This document shows positions 1 through 10,800 of a stretch of 64,000 nt of DNA, piece after piece. How positions within the stretch are numbered: the first letter of the stretch is position 1; each line of letters begins with the position of its first letter. The notes under the pieces were generated by a model. It worked only from the letters and a program-made list of their open reading frames with translations, made no database searches and was not told the origin of the DNA. A program made the position numbers and the translations under genes. The stretch is from NCBI GenBank assembly GCA_007449985.2, contig VIIQ02000049.1, forward strand, positions 62,001 through 126,000, in the 5' to 3' direction. This DNA comes from Desmodesmus armatus (lineage: Eukaryota > Chlorophyta > Chlorophyceae > Sphaeropleales > Scenedesmaceae).

Positions 1-192
1 GACTGACTGACTGACTGCCTTGAGGGGCTTGCATCGGGTTGGCTGGGTCCTTGAGGCCTCTTTGTAACGAACACTGACTGACTGACTGGCCTTGAGTTAC
101 AAGGGCGGGACATGGATTGGGTCCCGGGGCTTGCATCGGGTTGGCTGGGTCCTTGAGGCCTCTTTGTAACGAACACTGACTGACTGACTGAC
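1..192. repeat. 102-base direct duplication with GACT microsatellite
   Basis: A segment of about 65 bases beginning GGGGCTTGCATCGGGTTGG occurs at 24-88 and again at 126-190, offset by exactly 102 bases. Each copy ends in a run of GACTGACT, and a further GACT run opens the window. It lies upstream of the first coding exon, in what is probably an intron of the GTPase gene. The array may extend beyond the left edge. Confidence 0.85.
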
Positions 193-933
193 CGCGCAGT
201 TGTAGAAAAAAAGGCCCTAGCTTGCTGTGCTGGGTCCCTGCTGGTTGCTAGGGGGTGGGGCAGCGCCATGGGTGGGTGTTTACCGGGCGGGGTGCACAGG
301 GCTGGCTGTATGGTGCCGCAGCAGCCTGGAGGGGGGGGGGTCAACAGTGAGAGTTGACAAGGGGTGCGCACTGTGTGTGGTTATGGCATGGCAATCTGAC
401 AAGGTTGTTGTGTGTGTGGGGGGGGGGGGCATGTTTCTGCCGTAACTGCGTGAGCCTCAGTCTCCTCTGCAGACGCCTGTGGTGGCGGGTTGTCTCCTTT
501 CCGTGCTGTCCGTCCCGTCCTTGTAGGTCCTGCAAAGGACTTTGGTTCCCTTCCGATGCTGGGTGTCGTAGCAGCGTAGCTGCATGAGTCGCCCTGTAAC
601 CCCTTCTTCTGCGTGAGCCTCACTATTAGCCTTCTGCCCTGCAGGAAGCGTCTGCTGGGTTGCGCAATTCGCGCGCTGGGCGTGTGTTTGTCGAGCCTTT
701 CGAAGTGGGGTTCGCTGGTTTGTCGCCAATCGTCCATCTGCTGCGATTTTTCTTTCCGACGGTTCGTTTGCAGCGCAGCTGCTTGTTCGCCGTGTACCAC
801 TTCTTCCTCTTGGGTTGAGCAATTGTGGAAACAACCCTGAGGTGGAGCCCGATCACCTGAAACATGCCCTGTGTATGTGGCACTGACACAGCTGACACAT
901 GATCATGTCATCATCTCATTCCTGTTGTTGCAG
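193..933. other. Non-coding stretch, probably an intron of the GTPase gene
   Basis: No reading frame here resembles the GTPBP G domain or domain II that should precede the exon at 934. The stretch ends in a pyrimidine-rich tract and CAG (931-933), a good splice acceptor. A G run sits at 418-429. I see nothing else that can be supported. Confidence 0.5.
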
Positions 934-3049
934 GCACCATAGAGGTTGGCCAGTCACTGCTGTGGGGCCCCACCCCTGAGGGAGGCTTCAGCCCTGTGCG
1001 CATCACCTGCATCCAGCGCAGCCATATAGCAGTGCGGCAGATCTCACCGGGCCAGACAGCAACACTCGCCCTGCACCCCACAGCAGCAGGCCTACCCCAC
1101 TCAGGCAGCAAGCAAGCCCTGCTGACAGCAGCAGCAGTAGCGCAGGCCGCAGCTGCAGAGGCAGCGGCGCGAGAGGCTGCTGCCGCCATTGCAGCAGTGC
1201 CGGAGCCGATCGCTAAAACTCGGCGGCGCAGCCCGGCTGCGCTGCAGGCAGCGGCAGCAGCAGCCGCCAGTGCTGCTGCCACAGCGGCAGCGGCGGCTGA
1301 TGCAGCACGGCGTGCGGCAGAGACTGCTGGAGGGAAGGCCTGGTGGCTACAGGAGCTGCCTGCAGCTTGTGAGGGTGGTGAGAGTGAGGGTAGCAGCTTT
1401 GTGATGGCAGCAGCTGGGGGAGGGCCAGGTCAGGGCAGCACGCCAGCTGGGGTGTTGCAGGGAGGGGTTGCTAGAGGCACCAGCAATGCTGTCGATTGTT
1501 TGGCTGATCTGCTGGACGACGACAGCTTTGCTGCTGAGCTGGCTGCAGCCAACAGCGGTAGCGACAGCGATGCCGACTTGTTTGGGTGTAGTGTTGGGGA
1601 GCATAGCAACCAGCTGCGCGGGTCCAGCCTCAGGCCAGCAAGAGGCTCCCCAACTTCAGGGCAGCAGCAGCAGCAAGGGCTGCTGGTGAAGAAGCTGATG
1701 GTGACCTGTTTGCTGGGCTGGCGGATGTGTTTGGTGCTGACGAGGGTGACGAGGGTTTTGGTGAAGATGCTGATGAGCAGCCCAGCCCTGCCAGGAACAG
1801 CAGCAGCAGCGCCGCCAGCAGCACTGCCACCACCAGCAGCAGTGGACTGGTTGAAAGTTGGAGCTTCAGCAGCACAAGCAGCAGCAGGGAGCGGCAGCCA
1901 GCAGCGGGCCGTTGCGGTGCGGCTCCTGCCGCTACTGCAACAGTCAGCGAGCCAGTGTTGATCACAGCAGGGACGCACCCGCACAGCCGCTCAGGGGGGC
2001 TGCTGTCCGGCCCGCGGATGTCCAGCAGTGAACAGCTGTTGGGCTGCTCTCCCTCCCATTGGCGCACCAAGGGAGGGGTGCTGCTGGATGCTGCAGCAGC
2101 CCCACACACCCACTGGGAGTTTGAGGCCCTGCTGGTGCTGCTGGGGGGGTACTGGCCGCCCAGGGGGCTGCTGTCTGGCAGTTGGCCTCCTGGACAGGAC
2201 ACTCCTGCCCCACCTGCTGCTGCTGCTGCTGCTGCTGCTGGGACGTGTAATGCTGGTGTCACCACCGGCGTTTGTGAAGCAGAGGCAGCAGCAGCAGTAG
2301 GAAGTGAAGGTGTTGGTGGCGTGGTTGGGCAGCCTTCCAGCAGCATACCTGGCCAGCAGCAGGGGCAGCAGGAGCTTGGTGAGCAGCAGCGGGTGGCCCA
2401 TGGCAGCAGGGGTGGGAAGCAGCGGCGAGGTAGCAAGCAGTTTGAGTTTGCGTATGTAGTGCACTGCAACAGCGTGCGGCAGGTTGCACGAGTGGTGAGC
2501 ATGCAGGAGTTACGGGAACATACTGCGGCACCTGCTGCTGGTGGTGGGGATGGCGATACTGCAGCAGGGCTTGGTGGACAGCCAGGCAGCAGCAGCACCA
2601 CACCAGGCTTTGATGCTGCTGTGCAGCAGCAGCCGCACCAGCACTACCAGCAGCAGCAGCACTGTGGGCTGACGGCCAGCATCCGTGCAGCAGCAGCTCT
2701 CCTGCAGGGTGGTGCCTCCTCACACCCCTCCGACAAGGAGGGCGGGTCGTCAGACTGTGCCAGTGGCGACAGCAGCGGCGAAGGCAGCCGCCGGCAGCGG
2801 CAGCGGCAACTGGGCGGCGGCAGCAGTGTTCGGCGGCCATCTGCTGCTGGCAGTGTGGTGGCTGTGAGGTTCAGGTTCACACACCGGCCAGAGTGGCTGC
2901 AGGTTGGGGCTCGGCTGATTGCAAGGGACAGGTCTGACGGGCATGTGGCGGCCGCTGGCTTTGTCACAAAGCTGCGGGAGCCCCACACACAGCTGCAGCA
3001 GCACCAGCGGGAGCTGCAGAAGGGCAAGGGGAAGGCTGCTGGCTGTTGA
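934..3049 (+). CDS. GTPBP1/2-type translational GTPase, C-terminal part (5' end outside window)
   Basis: Translational GTPase of the GTPBP1/GTPBP2 family (EF-1A-like, linked in animals to ribosome-associated quality control). Only domain II end and domain III are present. After an acceptor at 931-933 the exon opens with TIEVGQSLLWGP, then VRITCIQRS and ISPGQTATLAL, the family's domain II barrel. Domain III follows as WEFEALLVLLGG (about 2118), EFAYVVHCNSVRQVARVVSM (about 2445) and VVAVRFRFTHRPEWLQVGAR with GFVTKL (about 2858-2977). Between these blocks lie two large Ala/Ser/Gln/Gly insertions, roughly 1090-2090 and 2510-2850, not found in animal proteins. The reading frame changes once between 1592 and 1961. 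One extra G in the GGG run at 1677-1679 would make the exon continuous, so I suspect a sequence error, although a 45-base intron near 1587-1633 is possible. Stop is TGA at 3047-3049. Confidence 0.85.
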
Positions 3050-4890
3050 GCAGAATGAGGCCTTTTCATAGGGTCAGTGTTGAGGGTGCATTCGGGCTGG
3101 ATGAGCAGGAGGGCTGGTGAGGTTGCCGCCCTTATTGTGGCAGATGTTTGGGCGGGGGTTGGGGTGGTCCTTTGGAGGAGTCAGTGCGCAGGTGGTGGCT
3201 GTGGTGATGGGTACTCCTGTTGTATTCCCTGCTTTGCCGACATGCTTGACGTTCAGGATGGTTTCTCTGTAGCATAGCGACTGTGTGGGACCTACTTGCA
3301 AGGCTGCCTTGCCAGAGTTTGTTGACGTGGCAATGTTGCATGAGGTTGGCTGGATGGAGTCTTTCCAGATGGAGTGATTGGTGTGTTTGTTGTGCATGTG
3401 TGGTGACTGTTTTGTTGGTATGAGCAGGCACCCAGCTTGCGCTGCCCATCAGCTCTGCTGCCAGCTGGCTATTTGTGCAGGTGGATGTTCCCAGCTTCCC
3501 CTCTTTCAGTTGGGCTTGCATGTTGGTGGTGTGTCTGACAGGGCATCAGCCCATTCTTGTGTGGAAAGGGTTGGACACATGAATGCATCGGACACAACGT
3601 GTGCACACACATGTTGTTGGCTTTGCTTGGGTTGGCCGGGCAGGGGCCGTGCAGTGGTCCCTTTGTAGTGTATGAACGACAGCACGCATGGGTGCATGTG
3701 TTGGACTGTATCATGGTGTGCTTGCAGACAGCATCAAGAGACTGACGGGGCACCAGCAAGGCGTTGTGTGTTTCTGCACACACAGGGTGTTCATGTTCGT
3801 ATGACTTCGGCAGTACAATAGGACAGTACAGCATGCCAGCATGACCACCTGGCAGCAGGCAAGCATGCTGCACACACAGCAGCATGCTTCCAACATTCGC
3901 ATACATGTTGCGTGCTGTGGTTCGCGTCCCACTGGGCGTGTGTAGAGTACAATCTGATGCCTTTGTACCAGCTGACATGGGGTGGCAACGAGGTGACTCT
4001 TGTTTGTGTGAGCTGGCGTGGTTTGTGAGTCACCAGTGCCAATTGGTTCAGTCCGATGTTGGTACTGCTTGGCCAACTTAGTGCCTCCACAGAGCGTCGC
4101 AATGGGAGCTCCCCTGCGGAGGTGCTCACAGCACCGGCTGCCCTTGTTGTCATCTGGCAAATTGTTTTTTTGTAACCCTCTGCAGTGCATTCGGCCACCA
4201 CAGGCATCGACACAGCTGGGACTACTTCTGTCCCTGTTACATGCTCTAGCGCAAAGCGCAGCCATTGCCACACCCGCGGGTTGCTGCTGCACCGTTGTAT
4301 GAGTGCAAGATGGTGGCACTAGGCATGCACAACCGTCCTTCAATCAAGTTACACAACGCAATCAAATTACAAAACGCAAGGACAACACATCAACCTCATA
4401 TGTCCTCAAAGGCTTGTCTTCAAAGGCTCTCAGTCAGGGCAGCAGGGACAAGAGCACAGGCATAGGTCGCGATGGTATCTCGCAGGCATGCACAGTATCA
4501 ATGGCCTCTCATCGAACAATGCAAATGTGCAGGCACCACCCACAATGGCCTCTCATCAATGCATACCAAGCTGACACTGCAATTGCAACCACAGCAACCG
4601 CACACAGGTGATATGCACAACTACCTGCAGTAAACCGTCTGCAAACCAGCAAAGAACGAGAAATCAAACAAGAAGCAGGAGGATGGGCAACCAGCAGCAA
4701 AGACACATGAGCTTGGCTGACAGTTTCAAAAGGAGCCAGCGGTGGTGGCTCTTGCATGCATAGGCAGAAATCTGGAAGGCTGGCTGGCTGGAAGACAGCA
4801 AAACACAAAACAATCACACTAACTACACTGTACACTGTGCTAGATTGAACACCACATACACCAAATCAACTCTGCAGCCTTGATCACAAT
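3050..4890. other. 3' UTR and intergenic region between convergent genes
   Basis: The GTPase gene and the minus-strand glucan synthase gene converge here. The open frames have no recognisable similarity and look like chance frames. TGTAA occurs on the plus strand at 4171-4175, and its complement TTACA at 4349-4353 and 4367-4371. These could serve as poly(A) signals for the two genes, about 1.1 kb and 0.5 kb past their stops. Confidence 0.5.
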
Positions 4891-7800
4891 TCAGCTAGAG
4901 CTACCTGCTGGAGTGCCCCCTGCGCCTGTGTTGCTGGTGCCGCCCGTCCTGTTGGCAGCTGCACCTGCCCCCACGCTGTCCACCCCTTCAGCAGCAGCAT
5001 TGGCACTGGCCCCCAGGCTGCCCGTCCTTTCAACAGCGGCACTGGCACCAGCCCCCATGCTGCTGCTTCTGCTACCAGCAGCATCCAGACCCCCCACCAT
5101 GCTGCCACTCCTGCCAACAGCAGCATCCGGACCCAACCCCATGCTGCCAGCGCTGCTCAAAGCAGCCCCTCCACCAATCCCCATGCTGCCAGCACTGCTG
5201 GCACGGGCAGCAGCCTCGGAGGCCTCCCTCACTATCTCAAGGGGCAGGGGGCCATCCTCCTGGTCCACTGTCCACTCACTGTCAGAGCGCCCGAACACAC
5301 GATCTGCAGGCGGCAGGGTCACGTTCCACCTCTGCAGCTCCACCTCTGATGCAGAGGCAGCAGGCTGCTGTGCTGCTTCTAGGGATGACTCCAGAGCAGC
5401 CCTCTCAGCAACAGAGTGCAGCGACGCCCCCGAGCCAGCTGCCGGCGGCAACCGGCTTCTGCTGCTGCTACCGGCTGCTGCAGCTGCTGCTGGGACAGGG
5501 GCATCCGATTCTGGAAGTCCGATGCTGCTGGTCCAGCTGCTGCCTGCACGCTCAGGCTGCTGCTGCTGGCCCAGTAGGAAGGCCCGCCAGTTTGACAAGA
5601 TGGGCGGGTAGGTGGCTGTGCTGGGTCCATCCGCCGTCGCGGCTGCGTCACGACTGTCATTACTGGCATCACCTTCTTCGTCTGCACTGTGAGCTGGCCA
5701 AGGTCGGGTGCTGATAAACAGCGTTTGCATGGGCCCATGCTGAGTCCCTGCAGGGCTGACACCACCACCACCACCACCACCACCACTGCTGTCGCCACCG
5801 GGTGGTGCACCGCCGTCCCCTTCACCACCCCCACCACTGCCACCTGGTGCTGGCCCCCCGGGGCCTCTTGGGTCCTGCTGGCTGCCTCCTGCGGGGGCCC
5901 TGTCCTGCGCCTGTGCGGCTGGTGCGTCACGAGCGGCAATACGCTCAGCCTCCCTGCAGCGACAGGGACACAACACTGGCAGGGTCAACATGTGCCACAA
6001 AGCAGGTGTGTGTGTTGCATATTGCCTTGACATGTGTAGTTTTGCAGGGTGTCAAGCCAGTATGATCTTGCAGGTTCATCCTGATGGGATCAGGTGGACT
6101 GCGTTGCCAGCCGCCATTCTGCTGACTCAACTCCTTGATGATGGGTCAGTGTAGCCCTGCAGCACATGCCTCCGCTCCATCCACGCCCCCCCCCCATGAA
6201 CTCCTTGGCACCAACCTGATCAACTAGGGGTGGTGACTCCAGGCACCTAGTCACTGCAACACCCCATCCGGCCAACCCGCCTTGCTGGCCAGCCACCCAC
6301 CAGGTCACCCAGCTGCCCATCAAGTCATGCACCAACTCACTTGCCACCCACCAACGCACTTGCCACCCACCCCAACCCACCACGACACCACACCACACCA
6401 CACGAAACCACCCACCTCTCCTGGCGCTGCAGGTCCTTCAGCTGCTTGGCCAGCCGCCCCACCTCGCTGTGCTTCAGCCCCTCCTCAGCAAGGTAGTGGG
6501 CAGCATAGCCCATGCTGAACAGCACAGCAGCCTGGTACCGAGTCAGCAGACCAAACAGGCTGCCGATGAACAGCAGCAACAGCAGCAGCAGCCCCAGGGC
6601 AAAGTCTGCCAGCCAGCACATGCTGTTGATGATGCGGCGGGCCGGCTGCCATTTGGGTAGGAAGGCAATCAGCAGACGGCCAATCAGCCTGGCCATCTCA
6701 AACTCCACCAGCAGCACCCGCACCACAAGGCGGAACAGGTTGATGTTGCGGTTCTGCAGGCAGCAAGCACGAGCGGTGCGAGACAGGTTGGTGGGGCAGT
6801 ACAGCAAGCCAGTAGCAGCTGAGGACTTTCTCTGCAAATGCCAACGCACTGCCACTTTGTTCACTTGTACTAGGGTACTCGGTCTATTGCTGAACCTGCT
6901 GCTGCAAGCACTCGAGTCCTGTTCAGTCTGCAGGCAGCCGTGCTGCAGTCAAAGCACAGGTCAATAGCAGCCAACAGAGTCAACTGCCACCACGCACCGT
7001 AGCAGGGTTGACCATGAACGCAAAGAGGACGCATCCAGCTGCCACCATAAGCAGTGACAGGACAAACTTCACGGAGCGGGACATCACAGCAGCGACGGGG
7101 TTCCTCACTGCCTCCAGGACGGTAGCCATGTGCCAGCAGGCCATCACAAACGCCGCTGAGCCATTCACGAGCGCGATCACGATGATCCCACCCCAACGGG
7201 CCTCCAGCATGCCGTACACAGCCACACAGATGATGATGAAGCTGGGTAGCATGAAGAGCAGCCCCAGCACGTTGCTGCCGCTGCGGTTTAGCTGACGCTG
7301 TGCATCGTCTGCCGCCTGCAGGATGGCAGCGTGATCAACAGTGCAGCTGAACACGTACGTGATGATACATCACATAATGACCAGCCACATATAACAGTTG
7401 GTGCGTGCGGCCAACAGCTCTGGGTGGCTGTGCTGATGCAACAGCAGAGACCTGGCACCTTCAGCACCAAAGCACCCTTTGCCAGTGGCACACAAAGTGG
7501 TGAATGATTACACCTCATGCTACCTTGTCAGACCCACCTTCTCCAGTTCCCTGTCATTGTACTGCCGCCACAACAGCTTCTTGCCATCTCCAGTGGCGGC
7601 AGGCTTGTGTCCAGCCATCCAATCAAGCCACTCATTGGCAGCCTCCTGCGCACATCATGTCCCAGGCCATGCGCAGCGACAGCTTACAGGCATAAGACTT
7701 CCGAGTGCAGCCGACAGGACAACAGGCATGCAAGCAACACAAGCCACCAATACGACCAGCGCTGGGAAGCCGCGTAAAAGCGCATCACGAATACAGGTAC

Positions 7801-10800
7801 CTGCATTGTGATATCAACTTAACATCTTTGAGCATGCGCAGGGCGTGCAGGCCCACCTTGTTTGTCTGCCAGTCCAGGCTGAAGGGGTTGAACCAGAAGG
7901 GTGCCACCAACAGTGCCAGGATGGCAACCACATTGGCCCAAGCTGCCAGGAAGGAGGCCCTGAGGCCCAGGCACAGGGCAACGATCAGCAGTATCAGGAG
8001 GTGCGCACCAAACCACATGTGGCTTCGGCCATAGCGCATGAACACCTGCAGGAAGGGTGTCGCCTGCACACAAACGCACATCAAGCACACAGCAAAGTCC
8101 AGTCAGACTCAGACTGTTGCCAAAACATGCAGCAAGACTGCAGGCACACACCCCTCAGTGGGAGCTCTTTCAATCCGTCATGCACATCTCTCTTGCTGAA
8201 ATACCCATCCCATCCTTGCCTCAGCATGCTGCAGTGTAAACTGTGGCAGCAACACCCCAGGTTGCCAGCCGCAGCAGGCTGCATCTGCCTGTAGCAAGCA
8301 CAGTGCCCTTACCACACCCTTGTAAGACAGCAGGACTGTTGTAGCCACACAACGAACTGCAGGAGTGCTGTGCGAGGATGCCTGCACCCGCTGGCAGCCC
8401 CGGGAGGACATGCACCCCTCACCTTGAGCTTGTACCCCCTGCCAGTAGCAGCATACGCGGCGCCGCCGAAAGCCAGGTCCGACCTGAAAGCGTGCGCACT
8501 GGTCTGGCCACGGAAGATGTAGAAGAACATTGACCCCGCCACAAACTGCTTCAGCACATTCTTGATGGCCGTAAAGAAGCCGGATTCCAACCACACAGAT
8601 GCAACATACACCAGGAGGGATAGGCTACCCAGCTGCAGCAGCTGCAGGCCACCCACAACTGCCAGGCTGTCAGCCAGCACGGTGGTGTTCCTGCTGACGC
8701 CGCTGAGCAGCACCAGCAGCAGGCACAGCCAGGCGTTGACCAACATGCTGAACATCAGCAGGGCAGTGTTGATGAAGAAACCGTTGCCTGCAGTGCACCA
8801 GCAGCAGCAATGGGATGTGAGAGAGTTGGGAGTATGCATGCCTGGTGACTGCCACAGCGTGATAGTTGCTGCTGGCAAGAATGTGTTCACGACAGAGAGC
8901 ACTTGAGCATCTCTGCATGTGCTGACACCTCCATCAGTGGGCTGCCAGCATGTTCCTGCAGTCTGATGATTATGGCCTTCTAGACCAATAGATGATGGTG
9001 ACGCCGCACACCTGTGAAGTACCAGCTCAGGAGGCGGGGCATGTTCATGCGGCGTGCAAGCCGAGACACGTCACGGGACACCACCTGCTCGCCGTTGCCA
9101 GCACCAACCTGCAGCACGCCAGGGGCAACCAGAAACCCGTATGAGTGAATGTCAGTTGCAACACATTTATCGAGCTGCCTAAGTGCTGCATGAAGCGGCA
9201 GCTGGACATGGAGCTCATGTCAACCAGGCCTGCCAACCACACAATGGATTGTCAGTACAGCAGAGTGGTACCAACCTTAGCCTCGAAGGTGTTGATGGTC
9301 TCGAAGCCCATATCACGGCCCTTGCCGACAGCGACGTAGTCAACGTAGATGATGTCGCGGCCCCGCAGCATCACGTTGTAACCCCCGAAGACGTCCTCGC
9401 TGACGTGCAAAGACCTAGTCGCCTTGCTGACACCGCCATTGGTCATCGTGAACAGCTTGTCCCAAACGTCTGGGTGCCCGTAATGGAAGCGGCAGCCACC
9501 TGCGGAGCAAGCCACAACGGAGCAGGAAGTTGTGAATTAGTGATGACGGAAGCCGTGAGTTTTAAAGAACTTGGCATGGATCGCAAAGCCCTTCATGACC
9601 CACCTGGGTTGTGCATCACGCGCTGCACTGTTGTCCCAAAGCTGCGCTCTGTCGCAGCAGCAAACACCGCGAGGGCGCCCGAGTCCTCACTGAAGATCCA
9701 CTCCCTGAAGCCCAGCAGCGCAGGGCCCTGCACCACGCCAGAGCCGAAGCACCTTGCCCAGAGCCCAGCACGGTCCTTCTGCTGCTTGCTGATGCTGCCA
9801 CGGACGTTGATGGGTTTGCCGTCGTCACGCTCAAACTCTGCCAGCAGGTTTGGCAACTTCAGAGCCTCCACCAGGAAGCCGTCCTGGTTGCAGTCGATCG
9901 TCTGTACAGCCTCACTGCAGCAGCAGCAAATGCAGCCAGTCTACGCTTGAACTTTCACCCTGAACACCCGGGCATGTGTGCCATGGCTCGCTACCGGTTG
10001 TCAGCAAGCCACTGATGACGTTGCCTAACTGAATGTTACTCGCGCACAATGCACCAACCTTCAGCAGAGATGTTCAGAGGGCACCTGGTCACTGGCAAGT
10101 CTGAGAATAGCATATCAACTTACCTGTGGCAGAAGATGATAGCGTGGTTTTGGTTCTCTGGCTTGCCCTCACCCAGGATGACACCCTTGTCTGACTCAAG
10201 GTTGATGGGCAGCCGCACCCTGCAGGAACACACAGAAGGTGCCAGGCAATTGGTGTACTGAGTTGTACCCCCGAACCTGAAAGCCGCATGCCACACAGCG
10301 TGGCCCCAACAAAACTACTTTGCTAGAAACTGTGAAACCCACACACAGAGCCGTGACCACGAATGACTTTTGCAGTACAAGTCCCCCCCACCGTGTGGGA
10401 CACTCTGATGCTTGTCGATCGCTTTGCAAGCATGACCCTGCAGGACAGCAAGAGCACAAAATTAGCAGCAGAAAATCATGGTGGATGCAGGATGGGTGAA
10501 ACTGAGTGAGCACATAGTACTGACCTGTACAGCTCCACAACATTGCCAAGCTGGTCGTCGTGTTGCAGCAGCACACTGTACTGACGCAGCAGCTGGTAGT
10601 CCTTGGCACCCCGTCCGCGCTCCCGCTTCCCTGCCACAGCCCGCTGCCTGGGCCCAGCTGTTGCTGTTGCCCTTGCGGCTTCTCTCCCCTCGGGTGCAGG
10701 TGCAGGAACCTCCCCTAGGTTTTCCAGGTCTATGTAAGCCACTTGCAGGGAGGGGTAGCTCTTGGTCAGCACTGAGCGGATGCCGTGAGCCAGCCAGCGT

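Noticed and set aside
1..192. Telomere or centromere repeat from the GACT runs
   Set aside because: GACT is not the algal telomere motif (TTTTAGGG or TTTAGGG), and genes follow directly.
1189..2840. Many long Ala/Gln/Pro/Cys-rich frames on both strands over the GTPase exon
   Set aside because: They are shadows of CAG/GCN-rich coding sequence in other frames and have no conserved blocks.
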